Positions 15,203-21,017 of a stretch of 21,017 nt of DNA are shown here, piece after piece; positions within the stretch are counted from its first letter, which is position 1; the number at the start of each line of letters is the position of its first letter. Under the pieces are notes generated by a model, which did not search any database, had not been told where the DNA came from, and saw only the letters and a program-made list of their open reading frames with translations. The position numbers and the translations under genes were made by a program. Location of the stretch: the NCBI GenBank assembly GCA_023435435.1, contig JAEYRW010000036.1, forward strand, positions 1-21,017. The letters run 5' to 3'. This DNA is from Bacillota bacterium (GTDB lineage: Bacteria; Bacillota; Clostridia; Christensenellales; Aristaeellaceae).

Positions 15203-15501
15203 TAGTTGTACCGGGTATCTTCAGGGCCGAAGCATAAAGGAAGTATGAACGCCGGAAGGCATAGAGGATTGTCCCGCCCCGTGAATCATTTTTATCGGCT
15301 GAGCTGAATTTACCCGCCCGACGAGTCCGGTCATGGCAGGGGGACCCGCGAGACGGGAGCACTTGCTCTGGGCGGCGAATCAGTTCATGTCTCCGGATTA
15401 CCTCCGAAGTTTTTGTGAGAAAACCCAGAAATCTGGTCTGCTTTCCTTGGCTTACGTACAAACATCGTCATGTGCAAGTCCTGTTTTTCCCCGTCTTTTC
15501 A
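15203..15501. other. Gene-free stretch with a chain of short hairpins
   Basis: No open frame here looks like a real gene. Between 15345 and 15436 there are four consecutive small inverted repeats: CCCG/CGGG, GAGC/GCTC, CTCCGGA/TCCGAAG (one mismatch) and CCAG/CTGG. This resembles a folded RNA more than random spacer, but I cannot match it to 6S RNA, SRP RNA, RNase P, tmRNA or a known riboswitch. I also see no convincing promoter or terminator for it on either strand. Confidence 0.3.
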
Positions 15502-15529
15502 TTGACAAAAACCGCGCATTGTATATAAT
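15502..15529 (+). promoter_or_regulatory. Sigma-A promoter for the RdhA/QueG-like gene
   Basis: A perfect TTGACA, a 16-base spacer and a perfect TATAAT. The predicted transcription start is about 60 bases before the TTG start codon. Confidence 0.82.
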
Positions 15530-15597
15530 TTCAGATAATGTGTCCTTGAAAACATTTGATGCAAGGCGAAACTCGGTTGAATCGCGGAGGTGGTTTT

Positions 15598-16659
15598 TTG
15601 AAGAGAATCGACGAGAGGGATGTCATATTCTCGCGCCTGCTGTACGGCTCCGAGACCGCGGCACACGCGGACTATTACAAGGACAGGCCCGGACAGAAGG
15701 AAATCGATGATGTCTTTCGCACCAGACCGCCTTTTGGCGGCGAGGGCGCGGCTTTTTTTGATCCGGTCAACACGCCGATTTCCGACGCGTGCTTTGAATT
15801 TTTGGCGGCGCTGCGGGGATTTGTCGACGGCAAGGTGTCTCCCCATCGGACGGAGGCAAGTCCCGAGGTGTTCACCCGGCGCGTCAAAGGACTGGCCGGA
15901 TATTATAACGCGAAGCTGGTGGGGATCACACTGGCAGACCCGGACTTTTATTATTCCAACAAGGGGCGTCCCCTCTGTGCGTATGGCGAACCTGTCGAGC
16001 CGACGCACAAATTTGCCATTGCGTTTGCCGTTGAGATGGACCGTGACATGATTTTCAGGGCGCCGCAGCAGGCCGAAACGATGGCGGTCACAAAGGGGTA
16101 TATCGAAGCTGCGACGATTGGAATGGTGCTTTCCTATTATATTCGCGCACTTGGATACGCAGCCCGCAACCATATGGACGGCTCGTATCTTGTCGTGGCT
16201 CCCTTGGTGGCTCAGGCGGCCGGCTTGGGGGAAATCGGGCGCAGCGGTCTTTTGATCACAAAGGAGTACGGCCCCCGCGTCCGGTTGGGCGTCGTGACCA
16301 CCGACCTGCCCCTTCTCACGGACGAAAAAAAGGACTTTGGCATTGCGGGTTTGTGCGAAGTCTGCAAACGATGCGCAATGTCCTGCCCGGCCAAGGCGAT
16401 CCCGGGCGGCGACAGGACGGATTACGGCGGATGCCCGGGGCGGGACATCGATTCCGACAAGTGCTTCGCAAACTGGCAGAGGATTGGCACCGACTGCGGG
16501 ATTTGCCTGGCCGCGTGTCCGCTGTCCGGAGACATACCCGCCGAATTGCGGGACGGGCTTGCCGCCTCTCCCGATTCCCGCGCCAAGTTACTGGAAGATT
16601 GCGACGGGAAGTGTAAAATACGGCCTTACGTGGGCGGAAATCCCGACTGGATGCGGTAG
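15598..16659 (+). CDS. Reductive dehalogenase/epoxyqueuosine reductase-like iron-sulfur protein
   Basis: A 353-residue protein whose layout matches the cobamide-dependent RdhA/QueG superfamily. The segment VKGLAGYYNAKLVGITLADPDFYYS near 96-120 and the region 160-240 (ETMAVTKGYIEAA, YYIRALGYAARNH, AGLGEIGRSGLLIT, VRLGVVTTDLPL) resemble the B12-binding core of reductive dehalogenases. The C-terminal dicluster domain has C253, C256, C259 and C263P, then C289, C300, C303 and C307P, enough for two 4Fe-4S clusters. There is no twin-arginine signal or membrane anchor, so it acts in the cytoplasm, unlike respiratory RdhA. No rdhB or queuosine gene lies nearby, and the substrate is unknown. The TTG start follows GGAGG by 7 bases; an upstream in-frame ATG at 15556 would place the Shine-Dalgarno inside the gene. 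Confidence 0.85.
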   Translation: MKRIDERDVIFSRLLYGSETAAHADYYKDRPGQKEIDDVFRTRPPFGGEGAAFFDPVNTPISDACFEFLAALRGFVDGKVSPHRTEASPEVFTRRVKGLAGYYNAKLVGITLADPDFYYSNKGRPLCAYGEPVEPTHKFAIAFAVEMDRDMIFRAPQQAETMAVTKGYIEAATIGMVLSYYIRALGYAARNHMDGSYLVVAPLVAQAAGLGEIGRSGLLITKEYGPRVRLGVVTTDLPLLTDEKKDFGIAGLCEVCKRCAMSCPAKAIPGGDRTDYGGCPGRDIDSDKCFANWQRIGTDCGICLAACPLSGDIPAELRDGLAASPDSRAKLLEDCDGKCKIRPYVGGNPDWMR

Positions 16660-16684
16660 GCCGCCTCATTTAACAGATCGTTCA

Positions 16685-16713
16685 TTGAAGCGCGGATGGT
16701 TCAATGTTACAAT
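16685..16713 (+). promoter_or_regulatory. Probable promoter of the TIM barrel-acyl-CoA synthetase gene
   Basis: TTGAAG, a 17-base spacer and TACAAT. It lies in the 94-base gap between the iron-sulfur protein gene and the fusion gene, with about 34 bases from the predicted start of transcription to the ATG. Confidence 0.55.
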
Positions 16714-16753
16714 TATGCTCATACTTATACATTCACTGAGCGGAGGTATGCAG

Positions 16754-19270
16754 ATGCGCATTTCATTCTCAACCATCGGCTGTCCCGATTTCGATTGGGT
16801 CGATATCTATACCATGGCGAAGGACTTCCAGTTCGACGGCATCGAAATTCGCGGTCTGGGCCGCAACATCTATGCCGTGACCGCTCCGCCCTTTACCGCG
16901 CGCCGCATCGAGGCGACGGTTCGCAAGCTTTCCGAGCTGCGCCTGTCCGTCCCCTGCCTTTCCTCCAACTGCACCATCCGCGACGCGGAAAACCGGGAGG
17001 CGGCCTTCCGGGAGATCAAGGATTATATCGCCCTGGCCCAGCAGCTGGGCACGCCCTACATCCGCATACTCGCGGACCTCGACGCGCCCGTCACCGCCGA
17101 GGTCAACGACGACGAGGTGCGCGACGCCCTTTTGAAGCTCGCCGACATCACCGCGGGCACGGGCATCACGCTTTTGTGCGAGACCAACGGCGTCTATGCC
17201 GATACCGCACGGCTCAGGCGGCTCCTCGACCGCGTAAACCGACCCGAAATCGCGGCGCTCTGGGATATCCATCACCCCTACCGCTTTTTTCACGAGTCTC
17301 CGGAAACGACCGTCTCAAACCTGGGCGCCTATATCCGGCATGTGCACGCCAAAGACTCCGTCGGTGCGGATGGAAAGATCGCCTATCGGATGATGGGCGA
17401 CGGCGATTTGCCCATCTACAAAATGCTCGACTGCCTGAACGGCATCGGGTACGAGGGGTTTGTTTCCCTGGAATGGGTGAAGCGCTGGATGCCCGACCTC
17501 GAGGACGCGGGCGTCGTATTCCCCCAGTTCGCGAACTTCATGCGCGTTTATACGGAAGATCATTGCATGCAGACCGACGAGCGCGGCACGGGCAAGTACA
17601 TCTGGCCCAAGCACAAGCTCATTGACCTGACATTCCCCGAGGTTCTGGACCGGGTGGTCAAGGAGTTCCCGGATCATCTGGCGTTCCAGTATTCCGTCAT
17701 GGACTATACCCGCACCTATTCCCAGTTCCGCGACGATGTGGACCAGTTTGCGCGCGCGCTCATCGCCATGGGGGTAAAGCCCGGCGATCACGTGGCCATC
17801 TGGGCCACCAACGTGCCCCAGTGGTTCGTCACGTTCTGGGCCGCGGTCCGGGTTGGCGCGGTTCTTGTGACGGTGAACACCGCCTACAAGGTGCACGAGG
17901 CGGAGTATCTGCTGCGCCAGTCGGACACCCACACCCTCGTCATGATCGATGGGTTTAAGGATTCCAATTACGTCGGGATCATTCACGAGCTCTGTCCCGA
18001 GCTGGAAACCAGCGCCCCGGGCGAGCTGTTCTGCAAGCGCCTGCCGTGCCTGCGCAATGTCGTGACCGTCGATTCCGAGCAGCCCGGCTGCTTTACCTGG
18101 GCGGGCGCGCTGAAGCTTGCCGACGATGTGCCCATGAGCGAGATTTACCGCCGCATGCACAGGATACACAAGGACGACGTGTGCAACATGCAGTATACCT
18201 CCGGCACCACCGGCTTCCCCAAGGGCGTCATGCTCACCCACCACAACGTGGTCAACAACGGCAAGGCCATCGGCGACTGCATGGACATTTCAAGCCACGA
18301 CCAGCTCATGATCCATGTCCCCATGTTCCACTGCTTCGGCATGGTTCTTGCGATGACCGCGGCCATGACCCACGGGACCACCATGAGCCCCATTCCGGCG
18401 TTCTCCCCGCGCGTGAGCCTCGAGTGCATCCGGAAGCTCCCGATCACGGCCTTCCACGGGGTGCCCACGATGTTCATCGCCATGCTTGAGCATCCGGACT
18501 TCGCCATCACCGATTTTTCCAACGTCCGTACCGGCATCATGGCGGGCTCCCCCTGCCCGATCAAGGTCATGCGCGACGTGCTGGACCAGATGCACATGAC
18601 GGACATCTGCATCACCTACGGCCAGACCGAGGCCTCCCCCGGCTGCACCATGTCCAAGACCTCGGACTCCATCGAGGTGCGCGTGAACACCGTGGGTTCC
18701 GCCATGTTCGGCGTCGAGTGCAAGATCGTCGATCCGGAGACCTGGCAGGATTTGCCCGACAACACCGACGGCGAGTTCGTTGCGCGCGGCTACAACGTCA
18801 TGAAGGGGTACTACAAGATGCCCGAGGCCACCGCCGCCGTCATCGACGAAGAGGGCTGGCTCCACACGGGCGACCTTGCCCGGCGGCTGCCAGACGGCAA
18901 TTACAAGATCACCGGGCGCATCAAGGACATGATCATCCGCGGCGGCGAGAACATCTATCCCAAGGAGATCGAGGATTTCCTCTACACCCACCCCGCCGTG
19001 CGCGACGTGCAGGTCATCGGCGTGCCCGACAAGCAGTACGGCGAGGAGATCATGGCCTGCGTCATCGTCAAGGACGGCGTCGAGGTCACCAAAGACGAGC
19101 TGCGCGCCTATTGCCTCGCCCGCATGGCCAAGCACAAGTGCCCCAAGTACTTCGACTTCGTCACCGAGTTCCCCATGAACGCGGCCGGGAAAATTCTCAA
19201 GTACCGCATGCGCGAACAGGCCGTGGAGAAGCTCAATCTCGCGGCGGCGGGCAGCATCGAGACGGCGTAA
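16754..19270 (+). CDS. Fusion protein: sugar isomerase/epimerase-type TIM barrel + AMP-binding acyl-CoA synthetase
   Basis: An 838-residue cytoplasmic protein in one open frame. Residues 1-265 form a xylose isomerase-like TIM barrel (AP endonuclease 2 family). It begins RISFSTIGCPDFDW and has likely metal or catalytic residues E143 (CETNG), D171/H173/H174 (WDIHH), H196/H198 (HVHAKD) and E240 (SLEW). Residues about 285-838 are a full adenylate-forming enzyme: YTSGTTGFPKG P-loop (481-491), YGQTE (622-626), HTGD (704-707), GRIKD hinge (721-725) and the catalytic lysine in NAAGKILKY (K813). This pattern fits fatty or carboxylic acyl-CoA synthetases that activate an acid to acyl-AMP and then acyl-CoA. 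The ATG at 16754 is 7 bases after GGAGG; an ATG two codons earlier is too close. How the two activities cooperate is unknown. Confidence 0.9.
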   Translation: MRISFSTIGCPDFDWVDIYTMAKDFQFDGIEIRGLGRNIYAVTAPPFTARRIEATVRKLSELRLSVPCLSSNCTIRDAENREAAFREIKDYIALAQQLGTPYIRILADLDAPVTAEVNDDEVRDALLKLADITAGTGITLLCETNGVYADTARLRRLLDRVNRPEIAALWDIHHPYRFFHESPETTVSNLGAYIRHVHAKDSVGADGKIAYRMMGDGDLPIYKMLDCLNGIGYEGFVSLEWVKRWMPDLEDAGVVFPQFANFMRVYTEDHCMQTDERGTGKYIWPKHKLIDLTFPEVLDRVVKEFPDHLAFQYSVMDYTRTYSQFRDDVDQFARALIAMGVKPGDHVAIWATNVPQWFVTFWAAVRVGAVLVTVNTAYKVHEAEYLLRQSDTHTLVMIDGFKDSNYVGIIHELCPELETSAPGELFCKRLPCLRNVVTVDSEQPGCFTWAGALKLADDVPMSEIYRRMHRIHKDDVCNMQYTSGTTGFPKGVMLTHHNVVNNGKAIGDCMDISSHDQLMIHVPMFHCFGMVLAMTAAMTHGTTMSPIPAFSPRVSLECIRKLPITAFHGVPTMFIAMLEHPDFAITDFSNVRTGIMAGSPCPIKVMRDVLDQMHMTDICITYGQTEASPGCTMSKTSDSIEVRVNTVGSAMFGVECKIVDPETWQDLPDNTDGEFVARGYNVMKGYYKMPEATAAVIDEEGWLHTGDLARRLPDGNYKITGRIKDMIIRGGENIYPKEIEDFLYTHPAVRDVQVIGVPDKQYGEEIMACVIVKDGVEVTKDELRAYCLARMAKHKCPKYFDFVTEFPMNAAGKILKYRMREQAVEKLNLAAAGSIETA

Positions 19271-19290
19271 TGACAGGGGATGAGGGAACG

Positions 19291-19339
19291 CGGGGGCTCC
19301 GCCCCCGGTCCCCCGCCAAAGGGACATTTGTCCCTTTGG
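19291..19339 (+). repeat. Double palindrome, probable terminator and dispersed-repeat candidate
   Basis: Two hairpins stand side by side, 20 bases after the fusion gene's stop codon. The first is CGGGGGC, loop TCC, GCCCCCG (19291-19307). The second pairs CCAAAGGGAC with GTCCCTTTGG around a 4-base loop (19316-19339). The GCGGGGG and CCCCCGC ends can also pair over a longer range, so alternative folds exist. No U-tract follows. From memory, similar back-to-back palindromes are common between genes in GC-rich Clostridia; I could not check this. Confidence 0.6.
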
Positions 19340-19378
19340 AATCCCGGACTGGGTGGAAATCTTCTCTTTGTCCGTCGG

Positions 19379-19405
19379 CCGCTCGGGGACCCAAGCCCCG
19401 AGCGG
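19379..19405. repeat. Palindrome related to the hairpin at the window start
   Basis: A perfect 10-bp stem, CCGCTCGGGG / CCCCGAGCGG, with a 7-base loop ACCCAAG. The stem core CTCGGGG...CCCCGAG and the loop start ACC are shared with the hairpin at 1-20. Two copies about 19 kb apart suggest a dispersed intergenic palindrome. Confidence 0.55.
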
Positions 19406-19451
19406 GCGAATTGAATGATGGCGAGGATGGCAGATTGAAACGGAGGGGCGG

Positions 19452-19997
19452 ATGTTGACGGTTTATATTGAAGATGAAAGAATCCGCCTTGCGGAATACG
19501 ACGAGCGAGATTACGAGCTTGCTTATCAAAGCTGGCAAGAACAGACGGTCATACTCGCATACAACTGGCGGATGAATCGCACGTTTTCCGCGTATCGGAC
19601 GTCCTCGCAAGGCGAATCTTGGGGTGCTGCAATCCGCGACAAGGCGCGCAGCGAGACCATTGGCCGCATTGGCATCTCGCCGGGTGTTTGTCCGGATTTG
19701 ACCATCACGATTTACAGCGGGCATCGAGGATACGGCTACGGAACCGCCGCCTGCAGGCTGGCCATTCGGTACGCGTTTGAGTCGCTGCAATTGAAAAAAA
19801 TAACTGCGGGATGTTTTGAGGATAACAAAGCCAGCTATCGGATGCTCATCGGCAGCGGCTTTCGGCGGCACCCCGAGGGAGATGAGACGGAGCCACACAT
19901 CCTAACAGGAAAGGACCGCCTGCAATACGATTTTGTCATTGAGGCGCAGGACTGGAGGCGCGCAAATCCTGCGGTTTCCCCCGTCAATCCGGCTTGA
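19452..19997 (+). CDS. GNAT family N-acetyltransferase
   Basis: A 181-residue acetyltransferase of the RimJ/RimL-like GNAT type. It transfers an acetyl group from acetyl-CoA to an amine; the substrate is unknown. The acetyl-CoA loop RGYGYG sits at 92-97 after the strand LTITIYSG, and the later ...LKKITAGCFEDNKASYRMLIGSGF is the usual NxxSxxxxxxxGF signature of this group. The start has GGAGG 5 bases upstream. Its last 14 bases overlap the end of the convergent VOC gene, so the two transcripts are antisense at their 3' ends. The upstream spacer holds the palindrome cluster and I see no strong promoter, so it may be read from the fusion gene upstream. Confidence 0.85.
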   Translation: MLTVYIEDERIRLAEYDERDYELAYQSWQEQTVILAYNWRMNRTFSAYRTSSQGESWGAAIRDKARSETIGRIGISPGVCPDLTITIYSGHRGYGYGTAACRLAIRYAFESLQLKKITAGCFEDNKASYRMLIGSGFRRHPEGDETEPHILTGKDRLQYDFVIEAQDWRRANPAVSPVNPA

Positions 19998-20376
19998 CGC
20001 CCGTCACGCCGCCTTTTTCATCGACAGTGTACCGGCCCTTGCTCATGTCGAGGACGCAGTACCGGTTTCCCCACGGGTCGGAAACCACCGCACACTTGCC
20101 GATGTCGATGTCGAAGGGGCCATATTCGAGTATTCCGCCCGCCGCCCGGAACGTTTCGAGGGCGGCGGACACGGATTCCACCTTGAAATTCGCGGTGGGA
20201 TTGTGCGCGTTGACGAGCACGACCTCGGTCACGTCGTTTTCCAGTCCCAGGCCGCAGGAGGTTAGAGTCCTCCACAGGAGGCGCAGGCCCAACGCGCCCG
20301 AATAAAAGGCGATGCCCTTTTCAAGATCGTCCACGAAGAAGGAGACGCAATCGACGTTTTCAAACAGTGGTTTCAT
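19984..20376 (-). CDS. VOC family protein (glyoxalase/bleomycin resistance-like)
   Basis: A 130-residue single vicinal-oxygen-chelate domain protein of normal family length. It opens with a beta strand and helix (CVSFFVDDLEKGIAFYSGALGLRLLWR) and ends with the FDIDIGKCAVVSDPWGNRYCVLD strand pair typical of the second half-module. VOC proteins can be glyoxalases, dioxygenases, epimerases or drug-binding proteins; sequence alone does not decide here. The ATG at 20376 has a strong GGGAGGGAG just upstream, and longer in-frame starts are not supported. It follows the NUDIX gene by 13 bases as an operon, and its 3' end overlaps the convergent GNAT gene. Confidence 0.87.
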   Translation of the reverse strand: MKPLFENVDCVSFFVDDLEKGIAFYSGALGLRLLWRTLTSCGLGLENDVTEVVLVNAHNPTANFKVESVSAALETFRAAGGILEYGPFDIDIGKCAVVSDPWGNRYCVLDMSKGRYTVDEKGGVTGVKPD

Positions 20377-20389
20377 CGCTCCCTCCCTG

Positions 20390-20863
20390 TCAGTCTGCAA
20401 CAAATGTGCAGCCGAGAAATGTGCAGCTTTCGGCCCCTGCGAGCGACGAGATTTTTCCGCGCATCGCGATGGGATGAAGGTGTTCGAGGTTGTCCGCTTC
20501 CACAAGGGACATCCACACGCACCCGGCCTGGTTGAGGTCGGGCTCCGTCGCCGCGCCGGGCGCGTCCTTTTTCAGCGTGCACAAAAAGACGTGGTGCACG
20601 CGATGGGTGTAATCGGGGTGTTTTTCCCGGGCGCGCGCCGAAAGGGTAATGCCCTCGCACACCGCGACCAGCTTCCCCACTTTCACTTCGTAACCGCTCT
20701 CCTCCAGCACCTCCCGCGCGACCGCTTCCGTGAGCGGTTCATATTGATTCTGCCCGCCACCGGGAAGCGTGTACATGGTTTCGCCGCTCGAATGAACCAC
20801 TTTATTGAGCAGTACCTTTCCGTCCTTAATCACAAGCCCGCGCGCCGCGCTGCGAATCGCCAT
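20390..20863 (-). CDS. NUDIX hydrolase
   Basis: A 157-residue cytoplasmic hydrolase of nucleoside diphosphate-linked compounds or oxidised nucleotides. A complete NUDIX box is present at residues 36-57 (G36, E42, R50-E51, E54-E55, G57; consensus GX5EX7REUXEEXG), preceded by LPGGG. The box's glutamates bind the Mg ions that drive hydrolysis. The substrate cannot be predicted. The ATG at 20863 lies 7 bases after GGAGG; an in-frame ATG six codons earlier lies upstream of that site. It is the first gene of a pair with the VOC protein. No clear promoter is visible in the short gap after the upstream glycine-rich gene. Confidence 0.9.
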   Translation of the reverse strand: MAIRSAARGLVIKDGKVLLNKVVHSSGETMYTLPGGGQNQYEPLTEAVAREVLEESGYEVKVGKLVAVCEGITLSARAREKHPDYTHRVHHVFLCTLKKDAPGAATEPDLNQAGCVWMSLVEADNLEHLHPIAMRGKISSLAGAESCTFLGCTFVAD

Positions 20864-20887
20864 CTGTTTCCCTCCGTTCATTGAAAT

Positions 20888-20914
20888 GAGCCCCGGGCAT
20901 GCGCCACGAGGCTC
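20888..20914. terminator. Imperfect hairpin between the glycine-rich gene and the NUDIX gene
   Basis: GAGCC pairs with GGCTC around an inner GGC/GCC stem. A T-rich run (TTTTATTAT) follows on the plus strand, but on the minus strand, where the adjacent genes lie, only ATTTCAATG follows. It may weakly separate the two minus-strand genes. Confidence 0.3.
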
Positions 20915-20919
20915 TTTTA

Positions 20920-21017
20920 TTATCTTCCCCGGCTTCCGCCGCCGCCCCGGGAACCGCCGCCCCCGCCGGCGCGTCCGCCGCCGAAGCCGCCGCCCCCAAA
21001 ACCGCCGCCGCGGGAGC
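20920..21017 (-). CDS. C-terminal glycine-rich tail of a protein cut by the window edge
   Basis: Only the last 32 or so codons are present, ending in a TAA TAA double stop. The translation is almost entirely Gly with Ser, Arg and Phe (pattern GGGFGGG...SRGGGGSRGR). Tails like this are typical of membrane-anchored TPM-domain proteins and of DUF2207 proteins, but the domain itself lies outside the window, so the identity is a guess. The frame is supported by the regular glycine codons and the double stop. Confidence 0.55.
   Translation of the reverse strand, partial: SRGGGFGGGGFGGGRAGGGGGSRGGGGSRGR

Noticed and set aside
15203..15597. Cobalamin or other riboswitch upstream of the RdhA/QueG-like gene
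   Set aside because: The gene's promoter lies at 15502-15529, so the message begins after the structured stretch. I also could not find the conserved cobalamin box or other known aptamer motifs.
16337..16753. In-frame open extension upstream of the TIM barrel-acyl-CoA synthetase gene
   Set aside because: It runs in another frame over the iron-sulfur protein's cysteine region, has no Shine-Dalgarno, and gives an Arg/Pro-rich translation unlike a protein domain. The GGAGG-ATG pair at 16742-16756 marks the real start.
1..21017. CRISPR array, transposase or phage gene
   Set aside because: No regularly spaced direct repeats, Cas-like proteins, DDE transposase or phage structural genes were seen in any frame I read.

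Overview
The window reads like the chromosome of a GC-rich, Gram-positive-type anaerobe in the Clostridia (Bacillota), possibly a gut lineage. This is inference from gene content, not a taxonomic assignment. The support is strong GGAGG ribosome binding sites 6-8 bases before most starts, TTG and GTG starts, near-consensus sigma-A promoters with 17-base spacers, a tRNA with an encoded CCA end, a nucleoside-type BMP transporter, a CsbB/GtrA-type glycosylation set and a reductive-dehalogenase-like iron-sulfur protein.

Layout. 1-1330: a minus-strand GNAT-methyltransferase fusion gene behind a leader of about 227 nt and a strong promoter. 1331-7356: a minus-strand operon for an ABC importer of the BMP/nucleoside type (binding protein, double ATPase, two permeases). 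A hairpin follows the binding-protein gene and another ends the operon; after it comes an unrecognised zinc-ribbon protein. 7490-9384: a HAD phosphatase and a glycerate 2-kinase, overlapping by ATGA and transcribed leftwards. Back to back with them, 9522-11538 on the plus strand carries an SDR dehydrogenase and an FAD-dependent oxidoreductase. Near-consensus promoters face away from each other in the 137-base gap, so these four genes look like a catabolic cluster for a sugar, polyol or sugar acid. The transporter lies immediately downstream and could feed it, but no substrate can be read from the sequence.

11535-15202: tRNA-Val(GAC) with a consensus promoter whose -35 box overlaps the stop codon of the preceding gene, then a terminator and a gene-free stretch with short direct and inverted repeats. 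Next is a minus-strand three-gene glycosylation operon (GT-C membrane glycosyltransferase, GT2 polyprenyl-phosphate glycosyltransferase, GtrA flippase-like protein). By analogy with CsbB/GtcA/YfhO-type systems it would put a sugar on a lipid carrier, flip it and attach it to a surface polymer. Its position beside a tRNA and its visibly more AT-rich sequence suggest an acquired block, but no integrase is present.

15203-21017: a gene-free stretch with several small hairpins, then a cytosolic reductive-dehalogenase/QueG-like iron-sulfur protein. Next is an unusual 838-residue protein that fuses a sugar-isomerase-like TIM barrel to a complete acyl-CoA synthetase. It is followed by a cluster of palindromes, a GNAT acetyltransferase, a convergent NUDIX-VOC gene pair, and the glycine-rich tail of a protein cut by the window edge. 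The most unusual items are the TIM barrel-acyl-CoA synthetase fusion, the GNAT-methyltransferase fusion with its long leader, the RdhA-like protein and the palindromic repeats shared by the two ends of the window. I found no CRISPR array, transposase or clear defence system.
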